From the NCBI GenBank assembly GCA_022560375.1, contig JADFTK010000008.1, forward strand, positions 1 to 33,233: a stretch of DNA of 33,233 bases. Reading direction: 5' to 3'. The position numbers and the translations under genes were made by a program. This stretch comes from Patescibacteria group bacterium (GTDB lineage: Bacteria > Patescibacteriota > Patescibacteriia > UBA10025 > JAHIVO01). Position 1 is the stretch's first letter, and each line of letters begins with the position of its first letter. Shown here in pieces: positions 1-7,109 of the stretch. The notes under the pieces are model-generated. The model did not search any database, had not been told where the DNA came from, and saw only the letters and a program-made list of their open reading frames with translations.

Positions 1-1
1 T

Positions 2-172
2 GATCCCAGGCAATGTGTCTATGTAGGCGATCTGGAGAATGATGTCATAGCTGCTAAAGCAGCTGGTATGAAAGCTATTATTTATTCAAAAAATAAGATT
101 AAAATTGGCGGCGCGGATGGCTGCACCTCATCATTTAAAGAAATACCCAAGTTGGTAGAGGAGTGTTTATAA
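2..172 (+). CDS. HAD-superfamily hydrolase, C-terminal fragment
   Basis: Only the last 56 codons are inside the window; the gene starts upstream of position 1. The frame reads YVGDLENDVIAAKAAGMKAI near its start, which is the HAD motif IV region (GD..ND, the Mg2+-binding acidic pair) followed by the typical A-x-x-A-G-M/W turn of phosphoglycolate-phosphatase-like or beta-phosphoglucomutase-like enzymes. The family hydrolyses phosphate monoesters in the cytoplasm through an aspartyl-phosphate. The nucleophile Asp and the cap domain lie outside the window, so the substrate cannot be suggested. It ends at TAA and is followed by a 72-base spacer carrying the promoter of the next gene. Confidence 0.85.
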   Translation, partial: DPRQCVYVGDLENDVIAAKAAGMKAIIYSKNKIKIGGADGCTSSFKEIPKLVEECL

Positions 173-227
173 ATTAGGATTTATCATCTAATTAACTGCT
201 AGACTCCGGATAGCCCGAAACGTTATA

Positions 228-233
228 TATAAT
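228..233 (+). promoter_or_regulatory. -10 box (TATAAT) for the P-loop kinase gene
   Basis: A perfect TATAAT lies 11 bases before the ATG at 245, so the transcript would have a leader of only about 5 bases. No convincing -35 is visible and there is no ribosome-binding site. Confidence 0.5.
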
Positions 234-244
234 TTAACTTTTTT

Positions 245-730
245 ATGCTCTTAATAGTATTTGGTCTCCCTGGTACGGGAAAAAACTATATATGCAAGAT
301 ACTTAGAAGAGATTTTGGTTTTTTCTTTCACGATATTGATGACGATATAACACCTGATCTGAAAAAGATAATTTCTCAGGGTCAAATAGTTAGCGATGAA
401 GTTAGGACTAAATTTTTTAGCAAGGTTGTTCAAAATGTAAAAAAAATGTATGCTAAAAAAAATAAAATTGTGATTGCCCAAGCCCTTATTAAAGAAGAGG
501 ATCGTAAATTATTTCTTAGAAACTTTCCTGATGCAAAATTTATATTTGTTAAGGCAAAGCAAGAAGTTATAAATTTAAGATTAAATTCCAGAAAACATCT
601 TATAACTAAAGATTACGCTGAGAAAATAAAAAAAATATTCGAGGAGCCTAAAATTTCACATTATGTAATTGAAAATAGTAGTGATGGAGAGGAAAAAATA
701 AAAAAACAGGTACATAAAATTTTTAACTAA
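245..730 (+). CDS. P-loop nucleotide kinase-like protein
   Basis: 161 residues, cytoplasmic. It opens with a beta strand and a Walker A-like loop GLPGTGKN (residues 7-14), as in small kinases of the gluconate/shikimate/AAA_33 group, and the length fits that fold. A later stretch (FIFVKAKQEVINLRLNSR, about 98-115) resembles the region after strand 4 where these kinases carry lid arginines. The usual Ser/Thr after the Walker Lys is Asn here, which is unusual because that hydroxyl normally helps hold Mg2+. The substrate is unknown. The protein is Lys-rich and the gene AT-rich. It is preceded by its own -10 box and followed by a separate small membrane protein gene. Confidence 0.75.
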   Translation: MLLIVFGLPGTGKNYICKILRRDFGFFFHDIDDDITPDLKKIISQGQIVSDEVRTKFFSKVVQNVKKMYAKKNKIVIAQALIKEEDRKLFLRNFPDAKFIFVKAKQEVINLRLNSRKHLITKDYAEKIKKIFEEPKISHYVIENSSDGEEKIKKQVHKIFN

Positions 731-787
731 ATTGAGCTAAGTGTTTTTGGTTAGGTTAAATGTGATATTATGGTATATAGTATAAGA

Positions 788-988
788 ATGACTAAACACA
801 ATCAATTTTATCGAGGAATATTATTTGCGCTAACCGCCGGCCTAGCTCTGGACTTTTTATTGGTGCATCAACTTTTTAATCACCATCATCTGTACGATGG
901 CCCCTCGGTGAATATAGTAGAGCCAGCTCTAGCAGTTGTTTTTATAATTATTGCTGTAATAGCTTTACGGAGGGAGTTCAAAAGTTAG
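788..988 (+). CDS. Small two-helix membrane protein (DUF2243-like)
   Basis: 66 residues from the ATG at 788; an in-frame ATG at 770 would add six residues, but it lies in the AT-rich promoter-like stretch. Two hydrophobic segments (about 8-28 and 43-60) flank a His-rich turn (VHQLFNHHHLYDGP). The Asp-Phe...His...His-His pattern at the end of the first helix resembles DUF2243 membrane proteins, which carry conserved Asp and His residues in the same place, but this protein is far shorter. Function is unknown; metal binding by the His cluster is speculation. The gene stands alone between the kinase and a hydrolase. Confidence 0.55.
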   Translation: MTKHNQFYRGILFALTAGLALDFLLVHQLFNHHHLYDGPSVNIVEPALAVVFIIIAVIALRREFKS

Positions 989-1004
989 TTTTTAGCTGAA
1001 GTCT

Positions 1005-1031
1005 TTGAACGCCAGATTTTTTTGGTATACT
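1005..1031 (+). promoter_or_regulatory. Promoter of the YdeN-like hydrolase gene, leaderless type
   Basis: TTGAAC (1005-1010), a 15-base spacer and TATACT (1026-1031) with an extended TG two bases upstream. Only 6 bases separate the -10 from the ATG at 1038, so the predicted +1 is the A of the start codon. This decides the start: the longer frame beginning at 1005 would overlap the promoter itself. Confidence 0.6.
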
Positions 1032-1037
1032 ATGCAT

Positions 1038-1589
1038 ATGTCAAAAATTAAAGTCATCTTGATTCACGGCAATAATACTACACGTTGGTCTTACAAATGG
1101 ATGCCCTGGGTAAAAAAAGAGCTTGAAAAATTAGAACTTGAAGTAATAGGAGAAACTTTTCCAGACTCTATCCTAGCCAGAGAAAAATATTGGATTCCCT
1201 TTCTCAAAGAAAGACTACACGCCGATCAAAACACCATACTGATTGGTCACTCCTCTGGTGCCGATGCGGCCATGAGATATGCAGAGAATAATAAATTACT
1301 TGGCACAATACTAGTCAGCCCTGCTTATACTGATCTTAATGATGACTTGGAAAAACAAAGTGGCTATTTTAATCGACCATGGCAATGGGATAAAATCAAA
1401 GCAAATCAAAAATGGATTATCCAGTTTGGTTCCCAAGATGATCCTTATATTCCACTGAAGGAATTTAGGCATATTCATAAAATGCTAGATACCCAATATT
1501 TTGAGTTTGCGGATAGAGGCCATTTCATGGAGAATCAAGATACTTTCCCAGAGATTATCAAGGTTATTAAAGAAAAATTGAAATTGTAG
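1038..1589 (+). CDS. RBBP9/YdeN-type alpha/beta hydrolase
   Basis: 183 residues, cytoplasmic. It starts with the fold's first strand and oxyanion loop (VILIHGNN, about 7-13). The nucleophile elbow is GHSSG (Ser72), the acid lies in SQDDPYIP (Asp134/135) and the base in GHF (His162), so the triad is complete. The size and the early HG-N motif fit the compact RBBP9/YdeN serine hydrolases, whose natural substrates are mostly unknown. The start at 1038 is chosen because a strong -10 sits exactly 6 bases upstream. A hairpin with a T-run follows the stop. A second hydrolase of similar plan lies at 5640. Confidence 0.85.
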   Translation: MSKIKVILIHGNNTTRWSYKWMPWVKKELEKLELEVIGETFPDSILAREKYWIPFLKERLHADQNTILIGHSSGADAAMRYAENNKLLGTILVSPAYTDLNDDLEKQSGYFNRPWQWDKIKANQKWIIQFGSQDDPYIPLKEFRHIHKMLDTQYFEFADRGHFMENQDTFPEIIKVIKEKLKL

Positions 1590-1595
1590 TTTACG

Positions 1596-1620
1596 CCTCG
1601 TACAAGTGAGGAGTTTTTTT
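1596..1620 (+). terminator. Rho-independent terminator after the hydrolase
   Basis: Short GC stem CCTC (1596-1599) / GAGG (1608-1611), extendable by one G-T pair, followed by a run of seven T (1614-1620). The stem is weak. Confidence 0.5.
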
Positions 1621-1633
1621 GTCGTCTTAAATA

Positions 1634-1642
1634 TGATATAAT
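1634..1642 (+). promoter_or_regulatory. Extended -10 promoter of the SatP-like gene
   Basis: TGATATAAT, a perfect TATAAT (1637-1642) with the extended TG, 30 bases before the ATG at 1673. The -35 is poor, as is common with extended -10 boxes. The resulting leader of about 24 bases has no clear Shine-Dalgarno motif. Confidence 0.55.
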
Positions 1643-1672
1643 GATTACAATTAATTGGATTAATCAAAAAGA

Positions 1673-2281
1673 ATGACAGATGAAACAAACCAGGAACAAA
1701 GCGGAGTGCTAACAGAGATAAAAGACACTACCTCCAACCCAGCGCCGCTGGGCCTGATGGGGTTTGGTATGACCACTGTCCTGCTAAACTTACATAATGC
1801 CGGACTTTTCCCCTTAGGAGCTATGATACTAGCTATGGGGATATTTTATGGTGGTTTTGCCCAGATCATTGCCGGGATTATGGAATGGAAGAAAAATAAT
1901 ATATTTGGGGCCACAGCCTTTACCTCCTTTGGCTTTTTTTGGTTATCTTTAGTGGGCATATGGGTGTTTCCTGCCTTGGGTTGGGGAGAGGCGCCAACCG
2001 CTTCAGCTATGGTGTCGTATCTGATAATGTGGGGGGTGTTTACTACGGTTTTGTTTATTGCTACGCTAAAAATAAATAGAGCCCTGCAGTTTGTGTTTGG
2101 CTCCTTAGCCCTGTTATTTTTCCTGCTGGCCCTAGCAGATGCCACTGGTAGCACATTGATAAAACAAATTGCCGGTTATGAGGGAATTATCTGCGGGCTA
2201 TCCGCGATTTATACTGGTCTAGCTCAGGTGCTAAACAAAGTTTATGGCCGCGTAGTAGCGCCTATTTGGCCGGTTAATTAA
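1673..2281 (+). CDS. SatP/YaaH (GPR1/FUN34) acetate-type transporter
   Basis: 202 residues, the usual length of the family. The signature [11 protein letters not shown] (about residues 23-33) lies at the start of helix 1, and six hydrophobic helices follow. The [15 protein letters not shown] segment is also typical of helix 2. Characterised members move acetate and succinate across the cytoplasmic membrane, probably as hexameric channels coupled to protons. In a fermentative, small-genome cell this would fit acetate uptake or release, which is inference. Transcribed from its own extended -10 promoter, with the Ca-repeat protein gene 19 bases downstream. Confidence 0.9.
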   Translation: MTDETNQEQSGVLTEIKDTTSNPAPLGLMGFGMTTVLLNLHNAGLFPLGAMILAMGIFYGGFAQIIAGIMEWKKNNIFGATAFTSFGFFWLSLVGIWVFPALGWGEAPTASAMVSYLIMWGVFTTVLFIATLKINRALQFVFGSLALLFFLLALADATGSTLIKQIAGYEGIICGLSAIYTGLAQVLNKVYGRVVAPIWPVN

Positions 2282-2300
2282 TACTAAATTATTATTAATT

Positions 2301-3143
2301 ATGCCTGATCAACCGCCACTAAAAAACCCACCAATATCACGAATGCCTGATCATTCTAACTTACCCCAATCTTCGTCACCTAATAGAAGTGGTATCGGAG
2401 TTGTATTAATAGCCATTATAATTATTTTATTAACTGGTGCTGCACTGTATTACTTCTTGGTTTATTCTAAGCAGGATGAGGGGAAAAATATGGTTAATAC
2501 ACAAGTAAATGCCGTAGTCAGTAATCTTAACAATGCGAAATCGACTAACACTAATTTAGCATTTGTGGTAAATTCCAACACAAATTCTATTGGTACGAAT
2601 TTTGGAATTAATGTTAATGCTGTAATTAACACAAATTTTGATAATTTGGGAAGCCTACCTCCCAGAGAAGTGCTAGATGAGATCAATGACGCCGATGGAG
2701 ATGGATTGCTGACAGGTGTAGAGTCGTTATATGGAGCAAATCCGAATATTGCTGATACCGATGGCGATGGATTTGATGATTTAACAGAGGTAAACAATTG
2801 TTTCAACCCAAATGGGGACGGAGCAATGAATATAGCTTTATATAAAAGCTATTGTATGAATTTTTTTACTAATCATGTAGAAGAGGGAATAATTAATAAT
2901 GAAGCAGCAATTGCGCTGTGTGATTTATGGACTCAGCAAGTTCAAGAGGAAATTACGTTAAAGATTGCAGGAGAGTCTTCAGATGCTGTCTGGTATGATA
3001 TGGATTTATCTGAAATAAATAATGTATGTATCCAATTTGAGAGCCAGCATCAGGTGAATATGGACGAGGATGGTAATACAATATGTGAAGCTTCATTATT
3101 TATTGCAGGGTTATTTTGTGACCAAATAGATTATAATAATTAA
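2301..3143 (+). CDS. Membrane-anchored protein with thrombospondin type 3-like calcium repeats
   Basis: 280 residues. A Pro-rich cytoplasmic tail (1-30) is followed by one membrane helix (about 32-54), then an Asn/Thr-rich low-complexity linker (about 65-115). Next come two Asp-rich calcium loops of the DADGDG and DTDGDG type (about 130-160) with a third NPNGDG (169-174), as in thrombospondin type 3 repeats. The last 100 residues contain five Cys that could form disulfides outside the cell. No enzyme domain is recognised. It is probably a surface or adhesion protein. The MFS gene starts 1 base after its stop, so the two are likely co-transcribed. Confidence 0.75.
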   Translation: MPDQPPLKNPPISRMPDHSNLPQSSSPNRSGIGVVLIAIIIILLTGAALYYFLVYSKQDEGKNMVNTQVNAVVSNLNNAKSTNTNLAFVVNSNTNSIGTNFGINVNAVINTNFDNLGSLPPREVLDEINDADGDGLLTGVESLYGANPNIADTDGDGFDDLTEVNNCFNPNGDGAMNIALYKSYCMNFFTNHVEEGIINNEAAIALCDLWTQQVQEEITLKIAGESSDAVWYDMDLSEINNVCIQFESQHQVNMDEDGNTICEASLFIAGLFCDQIDYNN

Positions 3144-3144
3144 T

Positions 3145-4266
3145 ATGCATTGGCCCCATTACCATTTACATTTTTTTAAAAATAGAGAATTAAATGAATT
3201 GTACATTAGTGTTGCCATCAGATCATTTGCTCTGTCAATGATTAGTGTTTTTATCCCTATCTTTCTACTCAAACTGAACTATTCCTTATCCACTGTTTTT
3301 ATATTTTACGCCGTACTCTTTACTACCCACGTATTATTTATAATTCCCGCTACAAAAATTTCGTCTAGATTTGGATTTAAGCATTCAATTTTCTATAGCG
3401 TTCCAATATTGATTATTTTCTATTTTGGTTTATTCACACTAGAACAGTTTAACTGGCCTATCTATTTATTAGCCGTAATTTATGGCATTTGCAATTCTTT
3501 GTTTTGGATGGGTTATCATGTTGATTTTTCCAAGTTCAGCGATGAAAAGAACAGAGGTAAAGAGGTAGGAGTGACCAAGATCGTAAGTTTAATTTTCCAT
3601 ACTATCGGTCCGGTAATTGGTGGTTTGATTTTAACATTTATTGGTTTCCAAGCATTATTTGCCACTGTATCTGTTTTATTGATAACATCAGTAATACCTT
3701 TATTTTTCTCAAAAGACATTCATGATTCAATACGGTTTTCCATTAAAGAAATTTTCAAAGGACAGACAATAAAAAATGCACTTGCTTTTGCCGGTCATGG
3801 TATTGAACTGGGAATATCCTCTGTAATATGGCCAATTTTTATCTTTTTTACCATACTAAATAACTTCACAACATTAGGATTAGTCTCCTCATTATCCATC
3901 CTTTTTTCACTAATTTTTGTATTTATCGTAGCTAAGTATTCAGATATTCACAGAAGATTAATTCTAAAAATTGGGGCCATCATGAATGCCCTTATTTGGG
4001 GTGTAAGATTCTTTATCAAAACTACTTTTCAAGTATTTATTATTGATTCATTCTATGGTGTATCTCAATCATTGATTTCTATACCATTTGATGCTTTAAG
4101 TTATGATAAAGCAAATAAATCGAATATTGTAAAATTCATAATATTTAGAGAAACGATTGTTCAGACTGGAAAAGTCATCCTTTTTTTGGTTATGACGTTG
4201 ATTACCACACTAACTACAGGTTTCTTTTTTGGCGGTGGGGCATCTCTTCTTTATTTGTTATTCTAA
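3145..4266 (+). CDS. Major facilitator superfamily transporter
   Basis: 373 residues, nearly all hydrophobic, with 11-12 predicted membrane helices in two halves. The segment after helix 2 (ATKISSRFGFKHS) resembles the MFS loop 2-3 motif, and KYSDIHRR occupies the matching place in the second half. At this length the protein is somewhat short for MFS but still covers both halves. The substrate cannot be told from sequence. It lies 1 base behind the calcium-repeat protein gene and 10 bases ahead of the TfoX-N gene, suggesting one operon through the channel gene at 5609. Confidence 0.8.
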   Translation: MHWPHYHLHFFKNRELNELYISVAIRSFALSMISVFIPIFLLKLNYSLSTVFIFYAVLFTTHVLFIIPATKISSRFGFKHSIFYSVPILIIFYFGLFTLEQFNWPIYLLAVIYGICNSLFWMGYHVDFSKFSDEKNRGKEVGVTKIVSLIFHTIGPVIGGLILTFIGFQALFATVSVLLITSVIPLFFSKDIHDSIRFSIKEIFKGQTIKNALAFAGHGIELGISSVIWPIFIFFTILNNFTTLGLVSSLSILFSLIFVFIVAKYSDIHRRLILKIGAIMNALIWGVRFFIKTTFQVFIIDSFYGVSQSLISIPFDALSYDKANKSNIVKFIIFRETIVQTGKVILFLVMTLITTLTTGFFFGGGASLLYLLF

Positions 4267-4276
4267 GCTTAAGCTC

Positions 4277-4618
4277 ATGGCTAAGGAGTATTTAGAAAAA
4301 TTAACCGTATTGTTTGAGGGGCTAAGTTCCAATAAAATTAAGAATTCTGATTTCACTATCAAACATTTTTTTAGTGGGGCAGCTGTTTATATTAGTGGAA
4401 AAATTTGTATTTCCTTAACCCCGGTTGGCTTAGCCATGAAATTGTCGGAAGTGTCCAGACAGGAACTGATGAAGAAAAAGGGAACCAAACCACTTCGTTA
4501 TTTTCCTCAAGGGCATATCAAAAAAGAATATGTGGTACTATCCAAGGGAATGATTGATGATAAAACATTACTCAGAAGATTGATAATTGAAAGTTTTGCT
4601 TATGGACGAAGTAAATAA
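4277..4618 (+). CDS. TfoX N-terminal domain protein
   Basis: 113 residues from the ATG at 4277; an earlier in-frame start at 4229 would lie inside the MFS gene. The core KHFFSGAAVYISGKICISL (about 32-50) and the following lysine and KPLRYFPQG segments match the TfoX_N fold, which in Sxy/TfoX supports competence-gene activation. It lacks the C-terminal helical domain of full TfoX, as do many single-domain relatives of unknown role. A TATTCT box with an extended TG (4256-4264) lies within the end of the MFS gene. Its last 17 bases overlap the start of the channel gene, so the two are translationally linked. Confidence 0.75.
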   Translation: MAKEYLEKLTVLFEGLSSNKIKNSDFTIKHFFSGAAVYISGKICISLTPVGLAMKLSEVSRQELMKKKGTKPLRYFPQGHIKKEYVVLSKGMIDDKTLLRRLIIESFAYGRSK

Positions 4619-5609
4619 ATTAAAGGTAGGAATATCTCTTTTCCCGCCACTCATTATCAAAACTGGAGAAAAATATACTGGTTTTGAAATAGAATTATGG
4701 GAAAAAATTGCTCCAGCAATATCAGTAGATTTTATTTACCAAGAGATGCCCTTTAAAGAGCTACTAAAAAAGTTGACAATTAAAGAAATCGATCTGGCCA
4801 TGGCTGGAATAAAGAGGACGAATGAACGAGAGAAAATTATTGATTTTTCTCATTTCACACTTAGATCTGGTTTACTAATTTTGATATCTAAAAAGTCAAA
4901 ACTCAATTTGTTCAGTTTCATTAAAAATATAATAACTGAAAATTATAGAAATCTATTATATATACTTATCCTGATTTTGTTTTTTGTCGTAGTTATCGCC
5001 CATGGCATCTGGCTAATCGAGAGAAGTAGTGGCACTTTTGATTATTCATATTTCAAGGGGATTGGTGAGTCTATCTGGTGGACGATAGTTACTATCAGCG
5101 CCGTTGGTTATGGAGATTTTGCTCCACAGACTGTAGCCGGAAGACTAGTGGGAATATTTACAATAGTAACAGGCGTATCTATATTTGGATTGATTATCGC
5201 TAAATTAGCCTCTTTATTTACTTTAACAACATTGAAATATCAAATAAATTCTTATGGAGATCTAAATGGAAAAAAAGTGGCGACCAAGTCACATACCGTA
5301 GGGGTAGATGAGTTATCCAAGATTGGAGCAAAAGTCGTAACTGTAGACGAGATAGAGCAGGCTTTTGCCTTATTAGAGAATAATGAAATTGAGGCTGTTG
5401 TATTTGATGCCCCGGTGATACAACATTTTTTGCAGACCCAAGATGGTGAAAAGTTTATTTCTGTGGGCGGTGTCTTTGCTCCAAATACGTATGGAATAGC
5501 AGTGCAGTCCAATAGTAGATTGAGAGAGTTGATTAACCGAGAAATATTAAGATTGGTAGAATCGGGGGAGTACGATATGTTATATAAAAAATGGTTTAGT
5601 AAATTTTAA
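4602..5609 (+). CDS. GluR0-like ligand-gated potassium channel (SBP_bac_3 split by a pore)
   Basis: 335 residues from the ATG at 4602. Lobe S1 (about 6-97) is a family 3 solute-binding domain ending in the conserved TNEREKIIDFS block, with Arg76 at the ligand-carboxylate position. M1 is about 118-139, the pore helix about 154-165, the filter AVGYGD 167-172, and M2 about 181-208. Lobe S2 (about 219-334) follows, with Asp269 at the amino-group-binding position and a normal C-terminal end (YKKWF). This is the S1-M1-P-M2-S2 order of prokaryotic ionotropic glutamate receptors. Two oddities: the usual filter Thr is Ala167, and no signal peptide exists, since TAA at 4584-4586 closes the frame. A TTG at 4587 could add five residues. 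Overlaps the TfoX-N gene. Confidence 0.85.
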   Translation: MDEVNKLKVGISLFPPLIIKTGEKYTGFEIELWEKIAPAISVDFIYQEMPFKELLKKLTIKEIDLAMAGIKRTNEREKIIDFSHFTLRSGLLILISKKSKLNLFSFIKNIITENYRNLLYILILILFFVVVIAHGIWLIERSSGTFDYSYFKGIGESIWWTIVTISAVGYGDFAPQTVAGRLVGIFTIVTGVSIFGLIIAKLASLFTLTTLKYQINSYGDLNGKKVATKSHTVGVDELSKIGAKVVTVDEIEQAFALLENNEIEAVVFDAPVIQHFLQTQDGEKFISVGGVFAPNTYGIAVQSNSRLRELINREILRLVESGEYDMLYKKWFSKF

Positions 5610-5639
5610 TATCATCGAACGTTACCAAAATAACAAAAT

Positions 5640-6263
5640 ATGCCTAAACAAAAAACTCAAATATTTTACATTCATGGAGGGGCAACCTTTAAAACAAAAA
5701 GGGATTATTTGCGTTTTTTAAAAACTAGAACCCCGGCCATCCAAAAAAAGATTGTCTGGAATGGCGCTTATCTAGATAAAAAGCTGGGAGCTAACTTTCA
5801 CATCATAAGACCCCGCATGCCACTTAAAGATTATGCGAAGTATAATGAGTGGGCAATACACTTTGAACGATTCTTCCCTAAATTAAAAAATAATCTAATT
5901 TTAATAGGTGAGTCTTTAGGCGGTGTATTCTTAGCCAAGTATTTATCTGAAAATAGATTTCCTAAAAAGATACTATCTACGTATCTAGTCTGTCCTCCGT
6001 TTGACAATACACTGCCCCAGGAAGCTCTGGTCGGCGGTTTCAAACTAGGGTCAGATCTATCAATGATGGAAAAAAATTCTAAAAGACTTACTCTGCTTTT
6101 TTCAAAAAATGATGACGTAGTCCCTATCGCCCAAGCTAAAAAATATACCGCTAAATTGAAAAATGCAAATATTATTATCTACAAACATATCAAGGGGCAT
6201 TTTCAAGTACCTGAGTTTCCCGAGATAATAAAAATGATTAAAAGTGATGTAAAAAGAAAGTAA
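5640..6263 (+). CDS. Small alpha/beta hydrolase (RBBP9-like)
   Basis: 207 residues. First strand and loop are FYIHGGATF (9-17). The nucleophile elbow is GESLGG (Ser92), the acid lies in KNDDVVP (Asp158/159) and the base in GHF (His187), so the catalytic triad looks complete. The layout resembles the hydrolase at 1038, but the sequence between motifs is quite different, so this is a paralogous subfamily and not a recent duplicate. The natural substrate is unknown. Starts 30 bases after the channel gene with no ribosome-binding site. A GC-rich inverted-repeat patch follows the stop. Confidence 0.8.
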   Translation: MPKQKTQIFYIHGGATFKTKRDYLRFLKTRTPAIQKKIVWNGAYLDKKLGANFHIIRPRMPLKDYAKYNEWAIHFERFFPKLKNNLILIGESLGGVFLAKYLSENRFPKKILSTYLVCPPFDNTLPQEALVGGFKLGSDLSMMEKNSKRLTLLFSKNDDVVPIAQAKKYTAKLKNANIIIYKHIKGHFQVPEFPEIIKMIKSDVKRK

Positions 6264-6284
6264 TGTTTTTATTAAAGTGCATAA

Positions 6285-6319
6285 CACGGCGTATCTGGTA
6301 CGCTCGCCGGCCCGCCGTG
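6285..6319. repeat. GC-rich inverted repeat
   Basis: Perfect 7-base arms CACGGCG (6285-6291) and CGCCGTG (6313-6319) with a GC-rich 21-base loop, followed by another short palindrome GACATGTC (6330-6337). There is no T-run, so it is not an ordinary terminator. The GC richness stands out in AT-rich surroundings. Confidence 0.5.
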
Positions 6320-6369
6320 ACCGCCGTCAGACATGTCAGGCGCGCTAAAAAGTTATTCCATTGAAAAAT

Positions 6370-6804
6370 ATGCCACAATCAATAAATGTAACCAGAGTCG
6401 GAATTGGTGTTATCATAGTAAATCAAAATAAAGAAATTCTGATCGGTAAGCGCACTGGCAGCCACGCTCCTTACTATTCCATTCCGGGTGGTCATGTAGA
6501 GCTAGGCGAAACATTTGAAGCCAGTGCTATCAGGGAAATAAAAGAAGAAACGAATCTAGATATTACTGACCCGCAGGTAATTGCTGTAACTAACAATCTG
6601 GAAACTTATCGTAAAGAAGGGTTGCACTATATTTCTATAGTTCTGTTAGTTAATGATTTTTCCGGAACACCAAAAATCATGGAACCGGATAAGTGTGACG
6701 ATTTGCACTGGGTGGATCCACATAACTTAACCAAGCCTCATTCTGATGCCAGCCAAAGGAGCATCACCTGTTATCTAGAGAGGAAGTTTTATAAAAAAAT
6801 TTGA
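6370..6804 (+). CDS. NUDIX hydrolase (NUDT15/MutT-like)
   Basis: 144 residues from the ATG at 6370; a TTG nine bases earlier is less likely. The Nudix box runs from GGHVELGE through REIKEETN (about residues 38-59) with all the metal-binding Glu residues. The Gly near its end is Asn. The GKRTGSHAPYYSIPGGH lead-in and the EPDKCDDLHWVD segment near the C-terminus resemble the NUDT15/dNTP-cleaning subgroup, which hydrolyses modified nucleoside triphosphates to monophosphates in the cytoplasm. Exact substrate is inference. A rho-independent terminator follows at 6855-6886. Confidence 0.88.
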   Translation: MPQSINVTRVGIGVIIVNQNKEILIGKRTGSHAPYYSIPGGHVELGETFEASAIREIKEETNLDITDPQVIAVTNNLETYRKEGLHYISIVLLVNDFSGTPKIMEPDKCDDLHWVDPHNLTKPHSDASQRSITCYLERKFYKKI

Positions 6805-6854
6805 GTAGCATGTTGACCACTCTTATTTATTAGTATATATTAGCGTTGTAAATA

Positions 6855-6886
6855 AAAGCCTTCCCACTAAGCACGGGAAGTTTTTT
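6855..6886 (+). terminator. Rho-independent terminator after the NUDIX gene
   Basis: Stem CTTCCC (6860-6865) / GGGAAG (6875-6880), 9-base loop, T6 tail, with an A-run on the 5' side so it can also work for the opposite strand. Confidence 0.8.
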
Positions 6887-6907
6887 ATGCATTTATCAAA
6901 CCACTCT

Positions 6908-6949
6908 TTGTCACTTCGACCGGAGTGGAACGGAGCGGAGAAGTGACAA
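6908..6949. repeat. Palindromic intergenic repeat, type 1
   Basis: Arms TTGTCACTTC (6908-6917) and GAAGTGACAA (6940-6949) are perfect 10-base complements around a GC-rich core of GGAGTGGAAC/GGAGCGG type. This looks like the dispersed repeats known between genes of many environmental bacteria. An apparent reading frame through it on the minus strand is not a gene. Confidence 0.7.
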
Positions 6950-6989
6950 GGTTGGTTAGGCATTGGATGATAGAAAAGGTACTGGTATT

Positions 6990-7074
6990 GAGATTGCTTC
7001 GCTTCGCTCGTAATGACAAACCACACCCTTGTCATTGCGCGGAGTCTACCAGAGGTGGACGACAAAGCAATCTC
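6990..7074. repeat. Nested palindromic intergenic repeat, type 2
   Basis: Outer arms GAGATTGCTT (6990-6999) and AAGCAATCTC (7065-7074) are perfect, as are inner arms AATGACAA (7012-7019) and TTGTCATT (7030-7037). The CTTCGCTTCGCTCG segment is characteristic of a widespread class of short intergenic repeats. No transposase lies nearby. Together with type 1 it fills most of the 305 bases between the NUDIX gene and priA. Confidence 0.75.
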
Positions 7075-7109
7075 TAAGGGTCTCTCCACGTTAGTCGAGA
7101 CGACAGTTC

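Noticed and set aside
1005-1037. Longer N-terminus for the first hydrolase
   Set aside because: It would cover the promoter, and the fold's first strand begins right after the ATG at 1038.
6823-7089. Minus-strand open frame of 88 codons
   Set aside because: It is made of the palindromic repeats and a terminator, so it is not a protein gene.
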